This document shows positions 26,166 through 35,552 of a stretch of 64,000 bases of DNA, piece by piece. Numbering within the stretch: position 1 is the stretch's first letter; the number at the start of each line of letters is the position of its first letter. The stretch comes from Saccharopolyspora spinosa NRRL 18395 (GTDB lineage: Bacteria; Actinomycetota; Actinomycetes; Mycobacteriales; Pseudonocardiaceae). The stretch spans positions 1,728,805 through 1,792,804 of the forward strand of contig NZ_GL877879.1 of NCBI RefSeq assembly GCF_000194155.1. Direction: 5' to 3'. The notes under the pieces were generated by a model that saw nothing but the letters and a program-made list of their open reading frames with translations, ran no database searches and was not told the DNA's origin. The translations under genes were made by a program, and so were the position numbers.

Positions 26166-26346
26166 TGAAGCACGCCGCTGGCGACTTGACGCTACCGGCC
26201 ATACCGACGTTAGAGTTCCTCTCATCGCCTGCGACGGCCTGATGACACCGCTCGCCGGTGGATGCTTCTTCCGCCCATGACTAGCGCGCTGGCCGCGCGG
26301 TCCGGGGCTTCATCGCGCCACTGAGCGCCCGTCATCAGGAGCTTCA

Positions 26347-27423
26347 ATGCTCGAGCGTCTCCCTGCTCTCGCCCTCGCTGATCGAGCCGCCGACCGCCCC
26401 GATCCCGTCCAGCTGGCCGGGGTGCCGGTGCTACCCATGCCCGAGCACGTCGTCGAGGCGGTGCGACGGGTGGCGGGCACGCCGTTCCCGCGGATCAGCC
26501 GCGGCTCGCCCACGTTGCGGGCGGCCCTCGGGGCTGCGGTCCACGCCGATCCGGACGAACTGCTGGTGACCCACGGCGCGCAGCACGGCATGAGCGTGGC
26601 GCTGCGGGCCCTGCTGGCGCCGGGTGACGAGGTGCTGGTCCCGACGCCGACGTACTTCTTCGACGGCATGGTCCGGATGGCCGGGGCCCGCCCCGTCCAC
26701 GTCCGGACCCTGGCGGCGGACGGCTGGGCGGCCGATCCCGTGGCCTTGACCGCAGCGCTCACCCCTGCCACCCGGGCGCTGTTGCTGTGCAACCCGAACA
26801 ACCCGACGGGACACACCCCGAGCCGGGAGCAACTCGGGGCGCTGGTGGACCTCGCCGCACGACACGGGCTGGTGGTGTTCTCGGACGAGTCGTACGAGCG
26901 CTACGTCCACGACCAGCCCAGTTACGTCCCGCTGCAGACCCTGCGGGACCGGCATCCGGACCTGGTCACGGTGACCAGCCTGAGCAAGAACTACGCGTTC
27001 ACACACTGGCGAGTCGGTTACGTGCACGCCCCGACGCCCCTGCTCGACCGGATCCACACCGCGTTCGAGTGGGATGCGATCAACGTCGGGGACATCCCTC
27101 AGGTCGCCGCCGAGGCCGCCGTCACCGGCCCGCAGGACTGGTTGGACCGTGAGTTCGCACGGTTCCGCGGAAACCGGGACCTGCTGGTCCGGGTGCTCGG
27201 CGATGCCGGGGTCCCGGTGGTGTCGCCGGCGTCGGGGATCTTCGCGTTCGCCGACCTGAGCAGGCTCGGGATGGGCCGAGACCTCGAGGACGCGCTGCTC
27301 GCCCGTGGGATCTCCGCCCTGGCCGGCGACGCCTTCGGTGGCCCTGCAGATCACGTGCGCCTGCTCTACGGCGGCCCGGCATCTGGCCTGCGTGAACTCG
27401 GTCGCAGGCTGCGGGATGGCTAA
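26347..27423 (+). CDS. Class I/II PLP aminotransferase
   Basis: A 358-residue fold-type I aminotransferase. CNPNNPTG and SDESYERY are conserved, and the PLP lysine is in TSLSKNYAFTHWRVGY. The ATG has AGGAG 5-10 nt upstream. Its end overlaps the convergent GntR gene by 4 bp. It stands between the phosphonate cluster and the hydantoinase genes. It could serve either, and its substrate cannot be told from sequence. An alternative is that it belongs to the catabolic block controlled by the GntR regulator. Confidence 0.85.
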   Translation: MLERLPALALADRAADRPDPVQLAGVPVLPMPEHVVEAVRRVAGTPFPRISRGSPTLRAALGAAVHADPDELLVTHGAQHGMSVALRALLAPGDEVLVPTPTYFFDGMVRMAGARPVHVRTLAADGWAADPVALTAALTPATRALLLCNPNNPTGHTPSREQLGALVDLAARHGLVVFSDESYERYVHDQPSYVPLQTLRDRHPDLVTVTSLSKNYAFTHWRVGYVHAPTPLLDRIHTAFEWDAINVGDIPQVAAEAAVTGPQDWLDREFARFRGNRDLLVRVLGDAGVPVVSPASGIFAFADLSRLGMGRDLEDALLARGISALAGDAFGGPADHVRLLYGGPASGLRELGRRLRDG

Positions 27424-28184
27424 GGGATGGCGATGGACGCGCTGGTCACCGCGGTGCTGGTGGTCAGCGCGTCCAGGACCTCGCGCCGGGCGGAGGCCGT
27501 CCGCCGCGCCATCGCCTCCCGGGCCGCCTCCGGGGCGCCGGCGATGATGGCCGCGACGATCGCCCGCCGCTCCTGGATCCGGCCCGGTGGCATGGACGGA
27601 TCCAGCCGGATCGCCAACCGGACCACCCGCTCCATCTCGTCCAGCGCGTCCGCGGCCGCAGCGGCGAGCCGAGCGTTCCGGGATCCGTTCGCGATGATCG
27701 ACTCGAACTCGTAGTTCCGCCGGAATCGCTCCTCGAAGTGCGGCCCGCCGAGCTGGCCGTCCTCGTCGTCGACGCACAGCTCGTCGAGCCTGGCGGCATG
27801 CGCCTCGGGCAGGCCGAACCGTGCGGTGAGCGCGGCGGACTCGGACTGGATCAGCGAGCGCATGTCGCACAGGTCGGAGACATCGCTCAAGGTCACCGGT
27901 GCGACCACGTAACCCGCCCGCGGCAGCGGCGTGACGAGGCCGTCGCGGTGCAGTCGGGCCAGCGCCTCGCGGACCGGGGTCTTGCTGAGCCCGAACTCGC
28001 GGGCCACCGACTGCTCGGTGAATTGCAGGCCGGGCGGGCGCTCCAGCTCGATGATCGACCGCTTCAACCGCCGGTAAGCCGTCTCCATCAGGCTGCCGAT
28101 CGGCGGTGGCTCACGCAGTAGGTCTGGCTCTGAACGCCCAGGGACACGCACATCGGCGACTCTACCAGTGCATATCTGAGCCAT
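27420..28184 (-). CDS. GntR-family regulator with FCD domain
   Basis: About 254 residues (start uncertain; GTG or ATG codons further inside are possible). The N-terminal winged HTH (ARE.FGLSKTPVREALARLH) and C-terminal all-helical FCD ligand domain (DLCDMRSLIQSESAALTARF; conserved His/Asp metal positions not fully checked) place it in the FadR subfamily. It is divergent from hyuA. Repeated GATATC motifs in the spacer suggest it represses the hyuAB-MFS operon and itself, releasing when bound to a small acid. Confidence 0.85.
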   Translation of the reverse strand: MAQICTGRVADVRVPGRSEPDLLREPPPIGSLMETAYRRLKRSIIELERPPGLQFTEQSVAREFGLSKTPVREALARLHRDGLVTPLPRAGYVVAPVTLSDVSDLCDMRSLIQSESAALTARFGLPEAHAARLDELCVDDEDGQLGGPHFEERFRRNYEFESIIANGSRNARLAAAAADALDEMERVVRLAIRLDPSMPPGRIQERRAIVAAIIAGAPEAAREAMARRTASARREVLDALTTSTAVTSASIAIP

Positions 28185-28189
28185 GCCGA

Positions 28190-28220
28190 TTGTAGATATC
28201 AATTATGCCTTGCTGATATC
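28190..28220. promoter_or_regulatory. Candidate GntR operators, two GATATC repeats
   Basis: TTGTAGATATCA and TTGCTGATATCT repeat with exactly 20-bp spacing, about two helical turns, in the divergent gntR/hyuA spacer. A third related motif, GCATATCTGAGC, lies nearby at 28170-28181 beside the proposed GntR start. Confidence 0.45.
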
Positions 28221-28313
28221 TCAACGGAGGTTTACTGTGCATCCCAACCTGATGCCGCCCGTCATCACGGCATCAGAGGTCGAACTCCTCGTAACTCACC
28301 TAAGGGAGGGTTC

Positions 28314-30374
28314 GTGTCCAAGACCCCCTGGCGTATCGGTGCCGACATCGGCGGCACGTTCACCGATGTCGTAGCCCTCGGTCCGCAGGGCCGCATCGTG
28401 CCAATGAAGGTGCTGTCCACACCGCCCGCGTTCGGTGAGGGCGTCGTGACCGCGACGACCGCCGCCCTCGCCGAGGGCGGGTCCGCGACCGCCGAGGTCG
28501 GCGCGATGCTGCACGGCACCACCGTTGCCACCAACGCCATCCTGGAGATGGCGGGCGCCCGCACGGCCGTCGTCACCACCCGCGGCTTCCGGGACGTCCT
28601 AGAGCTGGGCAGGCTCCGGCGTCCCACGCTCTACGACCTGTCCTGGGTCAAACCTGCCCCGCTGGCCGCGCGCCGCCATCGCTACGAACTCGACCAGCGG
28701 ATCCACGCCGACGGCACCGTCATCCGTGCCGCGGACGCCGACGTGGCCGCCCTGGCAGCGAAGATCCGCGGTGCCGGGATCGCCGCGGTCGCGGTGTGCC
28801 TGATCAACTCGCATCTGCGGCCGGACGAGGAGCGCCGGGTGGCGGAGCTGCTGCGCGCCGCATTGCCCGGGCTGTACGTGACCGCATCGGTTGACCTCTC
28901 GCCCGAGATCGGTGAGTTCGAGCGGACCAGTACCGCCACCGTGAACTCCTACGTCGGGCCGGTCGTCCACGACTACCTGACCGCGCTGCAGGCCGATCTG
29001 CGCGGCGCCGGTGTCACCGCCCCGCTGCTGGTCATGCAGTCCGGCGGGGGTCTCCTCGACGCCGCCAAGGTCGTCGAGCGACCCGTGCAGATCATCGAGT
29101 CCGGCCCGGCTGCGGGCATCACCGCCGTGACCCGGCTGGCCCGGCTGATGAAGCTGGACGGTGTGGTCGCTTTCGACATGGGCGGCACCACTGCCAAGGC
29201 ATCCCTGATCGAGCACGGCGAGCCGTTCGTGTCCGCGGACTACGAGGTCGGCGGCGGCATGAACGTCGCGCGCGGGCTGGGGTCCGGCGCCGGCTACCCG
29301 GTGCGCGCTCCCTCGATCGACATCGCCGAGGTCGGCGCGGGTGGCGGCTCCGTGATCAGCACGGACGTCGCGGGTGCCCTGCACGTCGGTCCCACCAGCG
29401 CGGGCTCGCGCCCCGGTCCCGCCTGCTATGGCAACGGCGGCGAGCGACCCACGCTGACCGACGCCAACGTCGCGCTGGGCTACCTCAGTCCGGAGTCGCT
29501 GGCCGGTGGTCGGGTCGCGATCCATCCCGAGCTGGCCCATAAGGCGATCAGCGGCGTGGCGGCCGAGCTGGGCACGGACGTGCCCACCGCCGCCCGCGGC
29601 GCCTACGAGGTCGCCGTGTCCGGTATGACGACCGCCGTCAAGGCCGTGACCAGCGAGCGCGGCCGCGATCCGCGCGAGACCACTATGGTCGCGTTCGGCG
29701 GTGCTGGCCCGCTCTACGCCGCGGCATTGGCCCGGGAGCTGGGCATCACCACCGTGCTGGTGCCGACCCACTGCGGGCTGTTCTCCAGCCTCGGCCTGCT
29801 CGTCGCGGACGTCGAGCGCTACGGGCTCACCCCCTATCGTGCAGACACCGACCCGGCCAGGGAGTTCGACCTGCTCGCGGCGGAGGTCACTGCCGCGCTG
29901 CAGACAGGCGACCCCGGCCGCGCGGTGACCGTCGACCGGTTCCTCGACGTCCGGTACCGCGGCCAGCGCTTCGAGCTGCGCATCGCCGTTCCCGACGGCC
30001 CCCTGGACGACACCGCGCTCGCCGAGGTCTGTGCCCGGTTCCACAGCGAGCACAGGCGCACCTACGGCCGCGCGGGCCAGGACGAGCTCGTCGAGTTCGT
30101 GACCCTGCGGGTGCGCGGGCGCGTCGCCGCGGGCGCCTCGCTCGAGTCGGTGCTCACCGCGCCGCTGCCGCAGGGTCGTCCCGAGGGCGTCCGCATCGTC
30201 CGGTTCGACGAGCACGTGGAGGCCACGGTCCTCAGCCGTGCCGCGCTCGGGGCGGACCCTCGCCCGGGCCCGCTGGTCATCGAGGACATGGACTCGACCA
30301 CCCTCGTCCCGCCGGGCGCCACCGCCCACCGGGACCACCTGAACACCATCGTCATCCGCTGGGAGCAGTCGTGA
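28314..30374 (+). CDS. hyuA: Hydantoinase/oxoprolinase A subunit (HyuA-like)
   Basis: A 686-residue ATP-dependent cyclic-amide hydrolase subunit. The N-terminal actin-like ATP motif is GADIGGTFTDVVAL; GTTVATNAILE and FDMGGTTAKASLI follow. The GTG start has GGGAGGG upstream. It overlaps hyuB by 4 bp, as expected for the A and B partners of N-methylhydantoinase, 5-oxoprolinase or acetone/acetophenone carboxylase families. The exact substrate (hydantoin, oxoproline or another lactam) cannot be decided from sequence. Confidence 0.9.
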   Translation: MSKTPWRIGADIGGTFTDVVALGPQGRIVPMKVLSTPPAFGEGVVTATTAALAEGGSATAEVGAMLHGTTVATNAILEMAGARTAVVTTRGFRDVLELGRLRRPTLYDLSWVKPAPLAARRHRYELDQRIHADGTVIRAADADVAALAAKIRGAGIAAVAVCLINSHLRPDEERRVAELLRAALPGLYVTASVDLSPEIGEFERTSTATVNSYVGPVVHDYLTALQADLRGAGVTAPLLVMQSGGGLLDAAKVVERPVQIIESGPAAGITAVTRLARLMKLDGVVAFDMGGTTAKASLIEHGEPFVSADYEVGGGMNVARGLGSGAGYPVRAPSIDIAEVGAGGGSVISTDVAGALHVGPTSAGSRPGPACYGNGGERPTLTDANVALGYLSPESLAGGRVAIHPELAHKAISGVAAELGTDVPTAARGAYEVAVSGMTTAVKAVTSERGRDPRETTMVAFGGAGPLYAAALARELGITTVLVPTHCGLFSSLGLLVADVERYGLTPYRADTDPAREFDLLAAEVTAALQTGDPGRAVTVDRFLDVRYRGQRFELRIAVPDGPLDDTALAEVCARFHSEHRRTYGRAGQDELVEFVTLRVRGRVAAGASLESVLTAPLPQGRPEGVRIVRFDEHVEATVLSRAALGADPRPGPLVIEDMDSTTLVPPGATAHRDHLNTIVIRWEQS

Positions 30375-32086
30375 TCCGGGACGCCGCAACCTTCGAGGTC
30401 TTCCGCAACGCCGTCACCGGCGCCGCCGACGAGATGGCGATCACCGTGCTGCGCACCGCACACTCGCAGATCGTCGCGTCCAGCATGGACTTCTCGGCCG
30501 CGCTGTGCGACGCGCGCGGCCGGGTGATCGCCCAGGCCAACACCTGCCCGGTCCACCTGGGCTCCATCCCGGACGCCTTGGACGCGGTGCTGACCGAGTT
30601 TGGCGAGTCCCTAGCCGAGGGAGACGTCTATGTGCTCAATGACCCGTCCCTCGGCGGCATGCACCTGCCGGACGTGTTCGCCGTCGCGCCGGTGTTCATC
30701 GACGGCACGCTGCTCGGATTCGCGGTGTCCGTGGTCAACCACGCGGATGTCGGCGGATGGGCCGCCGGCTCGATGGCTGTGCAGTCGACCAGCATCTTCG
30801 CCGAAGGCGTGCAGATCCCGCCGTCCCGGCTGGTCGCGGGCGGGAAGCTGAACGAGACGTTCCTCAACCTCATCCTGCGCAACGTCCGCGAGCCCGAGCT
30901 GTTCCGCGGTGACCTCGAGTCGCAGCTGGCGGCCTGCCACACCGGCGGCGCGGGGCTGCGGGCCCTCGCCTCCAGGCACGGTGTCACGGGATTCGAGGTC
31001 CTGGTCGACGAGTTACTCGACTACGCCGAGACCCTGCTGCGCACCGAGCTCGCCGAGGCCGTGCCCGGCACCTACACCTTCCTCGACCACATCGACGACG
31101 ACGGACTCGGCAGCGACCCGATCCCCTTCCAGGTGCGGGTGACGCTCGACGGCGACGGCGTGGAGTTCGACTTCACCGGCTCATCGCCGCAGGTCGCCTC
31201 GGCGCTCAACGCAACGGCGTCGTTCACCCGTTCCGCCTCGTACGCCGCGGTCCAGGGCCTGTTGGCCGGGGACCTCCCCGCCAACAGCGGCTTCTACCGC
31301 CCGTTCCGGTTCGTAATCCCCGAGGGCTCGATCCTCGACGCCCGGAGGCCCGCGGCGCGCGGTGCCCGCGGCCTCGTCGCCTACCGGATCATCGACGCCG
31401 TGCTCGGCGCCCTCGCTCCGGTGTTCCCGGACCGCGTCCCGGCCGCGGGCGACGGTGGCCCCGACTCGGTCGCCATCGGCGTGACCGAGGACAACGGCGG
31501 CTCGACCGTCCTGTGGGACATCCTCTGCGGGGCGTGGGGCGCCCGGCCCGACCGCGACGGCGTGGACGGGATCAGCCCGCTCGGCGCCAACCTCGCCAAC
31601 ACCCCGGTCGAGGAGATCGAGCACTCCGGGCACGTCCGCGTCGACGGCTACGGCTACCTCCCGGACACCGGCGGCGCGGGCTGCTTCCGTGGTGGACTCG
31701 CCACCTTCCGGGACATGACGATCCTGGCCCCGAGCGCGAGCGTGCAGATCCGCTCCGACCGACGCACCCACCTGCCCTACGGCCTCGCGGGCGGCGCCCA
31801 GGGCACCCCGTCGGCCAACCTGCTGGACCCTGGCCCCGACGAGACCCTGCTGCCCGCCAAGCCGCACCTCACGATGACTGCGGGCACCCGGCACCGGCAC
31901 GTCACCGCGGGCGGCGGCGGGCACGGCGACCCGCTGACCCGCGATCCCCGGCTCGTCCTGGACGATGTCCTCGACGGCAAGGTCACCCCCGAAGGCGCCG
32001 CGCGCGACTACCGGGTGATCGTCACCGACTCCGGCGAGCTGGACCTCGCCGCCACCACCTCCGCACGAGAGGCGGCCCGGTCATGA
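30371..32086 (+). CDS. hyuB: Hydantoinase/oxoprolinase B subunit (HyuB-like)
   Basis: A 571-residue partner of HyuA. The family segments ITVLRTAHSQIVASSMDFSA, YVLNDPSLGGMHLPDVFAVA and VVNHADVGG are present, and the C-terminus has AGGAQGTPSANLL and TAGGGGHGDP. GTG start inside the hyuA stop (GTGA). It is followed by an ATGA-coupled transporter, so the three genes form one operon for uptake and opening of a cyclic amide or related compound. Confidence 0.9.
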   Translation: MIRDAATFEVFRNAVTGAADEMAITVLRTAHSQIVASSMDFSAALCDARGRVIAQANTCPVHLGSIPDALDAVLTEFGESLAEGDVYVLNDPSLGGMHLPDVFAVAPVFIDGTLLGFAVSVVNHADVGGWAAGSMAVQSTSIFAEGVQIPPSRLVAGGKLNETFLNLILRNVREPELFRGDLESQLAACHTGGAGLRALASRHGVTGFEVLVDELLDYAETLLRTELAEAVPGTYTFLDHIDDDGLGSDPIPFQVRVTLDGDGVEFDFTGSSPQVASALNATASFTRSASYAAVQGLLAGDLPANSGFYRPFRFVIPEGSILDARRPAARGARGLVAYRIIDAVLGALAPVFPDRVPAAGDGGPDSVAIGVTEDNGGSTVLWDILCGAWGARPDRDGVDGISPLGANLANTPVEEIEHSGHVRVDGYGYLPDTGGAGCFRGGLATFRDMTILAPSASVQIRSDRRTHLPYGLAGGAQGTPSANLLDPGPDETLLPAKPHLTMTAGTRHRHVTAGGGGHGDPLTRDPRLVLDDVLDGKVTPEGAARDYRVIVTDSGELDLAATTSAREAARS

Positions 32087-33408
32087 GCAACAAGACCACC
32101 ACCCCACCCGTCACCGACGAGCGCCGGCTCTGGCGCCGGGTCGCCTGGCGGATCATCCCGCTGGTCGGGCTCGCCTACGTGATGAGCTACATCGACCGGG
32201 CCAACCTGGGCTACGTCGCCCAACCGATGTCGCGCGAACTGGGCCTGACCGCCGCGCAGATCGGCCTGGCGGGCGGGCTGTTCTTCATTGGCTACATCCT
32301 CGTCGAGGTCCCGAGCAACATCGCCCTGCGCCGGTTCGGGGCCCGCAAGTGGATCTCCCGCATCCTGGTGTCCTGGGGCTTGGTCACTGCGGCCACGGCG
32401 GCGGTGCACTCCGCGACCACCCTCTATCTCGCCCGGCTCCTGCTCGGCTTCGCCGAGGCGGGCCTGGCCGCAGGCATCCTGCTCTACCTGACCTTCTGGT
32501 TCCCGCGTCGGCACCGGTCCTGGACGATGTCGGCGTTCTTCCTGATGATCCCGCTGTCCTCGATCGTCGGAGCGCCGCTGGCCGCCGGGTTGCTCACCTG
32601 GGGGCAAAACCTGTTCGACATGGCGGGCTGGCGGTCGCTGTTCCTGGTCGAGGGCGTGCTCACGGTCCTGGTCGGAGCGTTGATCTTCGTCCTGCTGCCG
32701 GACCGCCCGCGAGAGGCGAAGTGGCTCAGCCCTGCCGAACGCGAGCTCATCGAGGGCACCCTCGCCGCGGAGGCCGAGGAGCAGGCCGCGCACGGCGCGC
32801 TGACCGGGCTGAGGCAGGCGCTGACCAGCGGACGTGTCTGGGCTATGGCCGTCGCGTTCTTCGCGATCGTGTTCGGGCTCTACCCCCTGGCGTTCTTCCT
32901 GCCGACGATGATCTCGTCGTTGTCGTCGTCGCTGGGCGGAGACGTCAACAGCGTGCTGCTCTCCGCCATCCCGTCGGCCGTCGCGATCGTGGCGATGGTC
33001 GTGTGGTCCCGGTTCGCTGCACGGGTCAGCGCCGTCGTCGCCACAGCCGTGCCGATGGCGATCGGCGCGGCCGGACTCCTGCTGGCCACGTTCTCCGGCG
33101 ACGGAATGCTGTTCATCGTCGCGGTCTGCGTGAGCGTGGCCGGCATCTACTCGGCCATGCCACAGTTCTGGCGGATCCCGGCGATCGGCCTGACCGGCGC
33201 CGCCGCGGCGTCCGGCATCGCGCTGATCAACTCGGTGAGCAACCTGAGCGGTTTCGTCGGCCCGTACCTCACCGGCGCGATAAAGGACGCGACCGGCGGC
33301 TATACCTGGGTGCTGCTACTCATCGCCGTCATCATGCTGCTAGGTCTGGGCGTACTGCTCACCGTCGGGCGCCGGATGGAGGGTGTGCCGGCACGACGAT
33401 CGCGTTGA
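32083..33408 (+). CDS. MFS transporter, anion/cation symporter-like family
   Basis: A 441-residue membrane protein with about 12 transmembrane segments. The start IIPLVGLAYVMSYIDRANLG is typical of the ACS subfamily that imports organic anions (tartrate, 4-hydroxyphenylacetate, hydantoins). The ATG overlaps the hyuB stop. Position in the operon indicates import of the HyuAB substrate. Confidence 0.88.
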   Translation: MSNKTTTPPVTDERRLWRRVAWRIIPLVGLAYVMSYIDRANLGYVAQPMSRELGLTAAQIGLAGGLFFIGYILVEVPSNIALRRFGARKWISRILVSWGLVTAATAAVHSATTLYLARLLLGFAEAGLAAGILLYLTFWFPRRHRSWTMSAFFLMIPLSSIVGAPLAAGLLTWGQNLFDMAGWRSLFLVEGVLTVLVGALIFVLLPDRPREAKWLSPAERELIEGTLAAEAEEQAAHGALTGLRQALTSGRVWAMAVAFFAIVFGLYPLAFFLPTMISSLSSSLGGDVNSVLLSAIPSAVAIVAMVVWSRFAARVSAVVATAVPMAIGAAGLLLATFSGDGMLFIVAVCVSVAGIYSAMPQFWRIPAIGLTGAAAASGIALINSVSNLSGFVGPYLTGAIKDATGGYTWVLLLIAVIMLLGLGVLLTVGRRMEGVPARRSR

Positions 33409-33599
33409 TCGTCGGCGACCTCCAGGTCGGGATCATCCGCGATTTCCCGTTCGCGGCGGGCCTCGTCGCCTCGGTCTCGCAACAGTCCTGTCCGCGGCGC
33501 GGGCGGCGAGGGTGCTGCCCGCGCCACGGGCGGGAGGAATGATCAACCAGGGGCTGCATGTATGAGGCTTCCCGGAGCGCCGGTACCGGCTGCTCGAAG

Positions 33600-34022
33600 T
33601 CAGCCGTCGAGCTGGAAACGGAGACGGTAGGTTCCAATCCACACCGCATCGCCGTCGACGAGCTCCGCACGGTCGATCAGCTGCCCGTTGACGTACGTGC
33701 CGTTCAGCGAGCCGACGTCGGTCACCACGTAACAATTGTTGATCAGCAGGACCTCGGCGTGAAAACGGGACACAGTGGGATCATCGAGCACCAGGTCGCA
33801 GCTGTGATCACGTCCGAGCATGCACGGTGAGTTCACCTCATGCCCGACCCCGGCGTCGGGGCCACGCGTGTAGATCAGCTTTGGGGTCACCCCGCGGGAA
33901 ACGGGCTCCCGGTCAGCCTGCGGGATGCGGACGTGCTTGGGCGGTTCGGTCGACGGGATGGTGGCTTCCGGTGAGCGTCTCACTTCCTTCGTTGGCGGCA
34001 CATCATTTACGGGATGGCTCAT
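33600..34022 (-). CDS. GarA-like FHA domain protein
   Basis: A 140-residue protein with an N-terminal flexible stretch containing Thr-rich EATIPSTEPP, and a C-terminal FHA domain: LGRDHSCDLVLDDPTVSRFH and DVGSLNGTYVNG, with the phosphothreonine-binding Arg, Ser, His and Asn. ATG 34022 has AGGAG upstream. In mycobacteria GarA binds and inhibits 2-oxoglutarate enzymes depending on Ser/Thr kinase phosphorylation. The resemblance suggests a similar adaptor, but no kinase is nearby. Confidence 0.8.
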   Translation of the reverse strand: MSHPVNDVPPTKEVRRSPEATIPSTEPPKHVRIPQADREPVSRGVTPKLIYTRGPDAGVGHEVNSPCMLGRDHSCDLVLDDPTVSRFHAEVLLINNCYVVTDVGSLNGTYVNGQLIDRAELVDGDAVWIGTYRLRFQLDG

Positions 34023-34199
34023 AACATCTCCTGACGCGAAACCGGTCGAAGTGATCAGCCAGCTCGTGGGTTCGGGGAGCGAGATGACCAGTACTCCGGC
34101 ACAGCGGCCCATGCTTCCGCGCACCCGACCGGGATCCACACCATAATGCGCCAGTGGCCCCGTGGGAAGAGAACCGCAGCGCAGCAGTGCGCCCGCCGT

Positions 34200-34470
34200 C
34201 TCCTGCGCCTCGCAGGATCTCGGACACCACTCCCGTCGCAGATGCGGTACGCGCACGGCATGCTCGCCGAGGTGATGCAGACGATGTCTTCTCGGCCTGC
34301 CGTCGCGTCGCCGGTCCAGGACCGGGCCGTAGAACTCCCGATCACCCTTGATCCGCACCAAGACCTGGGCGCGGTCGCCGGCCAGCTCGTGCGAGAGGAC
34401 GATCGGGGCATACCCGGCGTGGAACACGAACAGCGGCACCGTCGCGGCCTGGCCAGGCGCTCCACGAGTT
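34200..34470 (-). pseudogene. IS transposase fragment
   Basis: The minus strand reads VPLFVFHAGYAPIVLSHELA, GDRAQVLVRIKGDREFYGPV and DRRRDGRPRRH, the middle of a large actinomycete transposase family with FHAGYAP as hallmark. Both ends are missing or in other frames. It lies directly upstream of the FHA gene. Confidence 0.6.
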
Positions 34471-34700
34471 TGAACAGCATCACAATGCGCACCGGCCCCA
34501 CCAGGCCATAAACCAGGCAGCACCGCTACACGCCGACCCTCAACCGATCACCGGCTCCGATCGGATAGCCGAGCTCAAGTTACGCCGACGACCGCCTGGC
34601 AGGAATCATCCACGAATATTAATATGCTGTTTGACCTGCACGGATGAAATCTTCGGCAGGTGCAAAGCTCTCCCGTTTGATTGTGGCGAGTTCACGGCCG

Positions 34701-35552
34701 TCATCCGGTGCGCTGCGCATCGGTCGGCCAGTCCAGCCAACCCAGTAGTGCCTTTCCCATAATCCACTGGATGTCCTCATCGGATAGGAAAGATAGTTCC
34801 TCTGTGAACAGCGAGATGTTGTCTCGGTACGGGCAGGGAAGCCGGGTCCAGTCGCTGCCCCAGAACAGTCGGCGTGGGCCGAACGCGTCGAACACCCGAT
34901 GCAGCGCGTGATGCACGTCGCCGAATGGGTGGCCGAGCTCGGAATGGCACGGCAACGCGGATGCCTTTGCCGCGACGTTGGGAAACCGCGCCAAGGCAAG
35001 GAGTTCGGGCAGGTCCGCGAAGGACTCGACACCGGCCAGGTTCACCGGAAGCGCCAAGTGGTCCACGATCAGCCGCAGCGCGGGATGCCGTCGAGCGATC
35101 TCGCCCAGCAGTCTGGACATCCCCGGTGCGTACACCATCACCGGCAGTCCGGCGGCTTCCGCTGCGGCCCAGAACCAGTCCAACTCCCCTCGCCGGAACG
35201 CGGCGCGCAGGGGATCGAGATGCAGGGTAAGCCGGACCCCCAGCATGCCCTGCTGTTCCCGCCATCTGGCCAGCCGGTTGGTGGACGCTGTGTCGGTCAA
35301 AGAGATCCGGCCCATCACCGCGAACCGGTTCGGGTAGCGGGCGGCGGCGTCCAGCGCCAAGTCGTTGCGATCGCCTTCCCAGGACGGCGGCACCAGTACA
35401 GCCCGGTGCACTCCCGCTTCGTCCAGCACCCGCAGTGTCTCCTCGACGCCGACCGGCACCGGCCGGTGCGCGGCGTGCGCACTGCCGGATGGCCATCGGC
35501 GGGTGGGCGTGTCGGCGCCCCAGACGTGCATTTGAGCATCGACCAGAATCAC
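34701..35552 (-). CDS. Amidohydrolase-2 family metal hydrolase/decarboxylase
   Basis: A 283-residue TIM-barrel amidohydrolase of the ACMS-decarboxylase/lactonase type. DAQMHVWG near the N-terminus has one His where many have HxH. LIVDHLALP and FWGSDWTRLP (catalytic Asp) are present. GTG start overlapping the dehydrogenase stop by 4 bp, last gene of the operon. It probably opens a lactone or decarboxylates a dicarboxylic acid; substrate unknown. Confidence 0.82.
   Translation of the reverse strand: MILVDAQMHVWGADTPTRRWPSGSAHAAHRPVPVGVEETLRVLDEAGVHRAVLVPPSWEGDRNDLALDAAARYPNRFAVMGRISLTDTASTNRLARWREQQGMLGVRLTLHLDPLRAAFRRGELDWFWAAAEAAGLPVMVYAPGMSRLLGEIARRHPALRLIVDHLALPVNLAGVESFADLPELLALARFPNVAAKASALPCHSELGHPFGDVHHALHRVFDAFGPRRLFWGSDWTRLPCPYRDNISLFTEELSFLSDEDIQWIMGKALLGWLDWPTDAQRTG

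Noticed and set aside
26431-27870. 479-residue minus-strand ORF
   Set aside because: Runs antisense to the aminotransferase; only its frame overlap with the GntR region makes it long.
28599-30389. 596-residue minus-strand ORF
   Set aside because: Shadow of hyuA; composition dominated by Gly/Arg/Asp with no domain, while hyuA has clear motifs.
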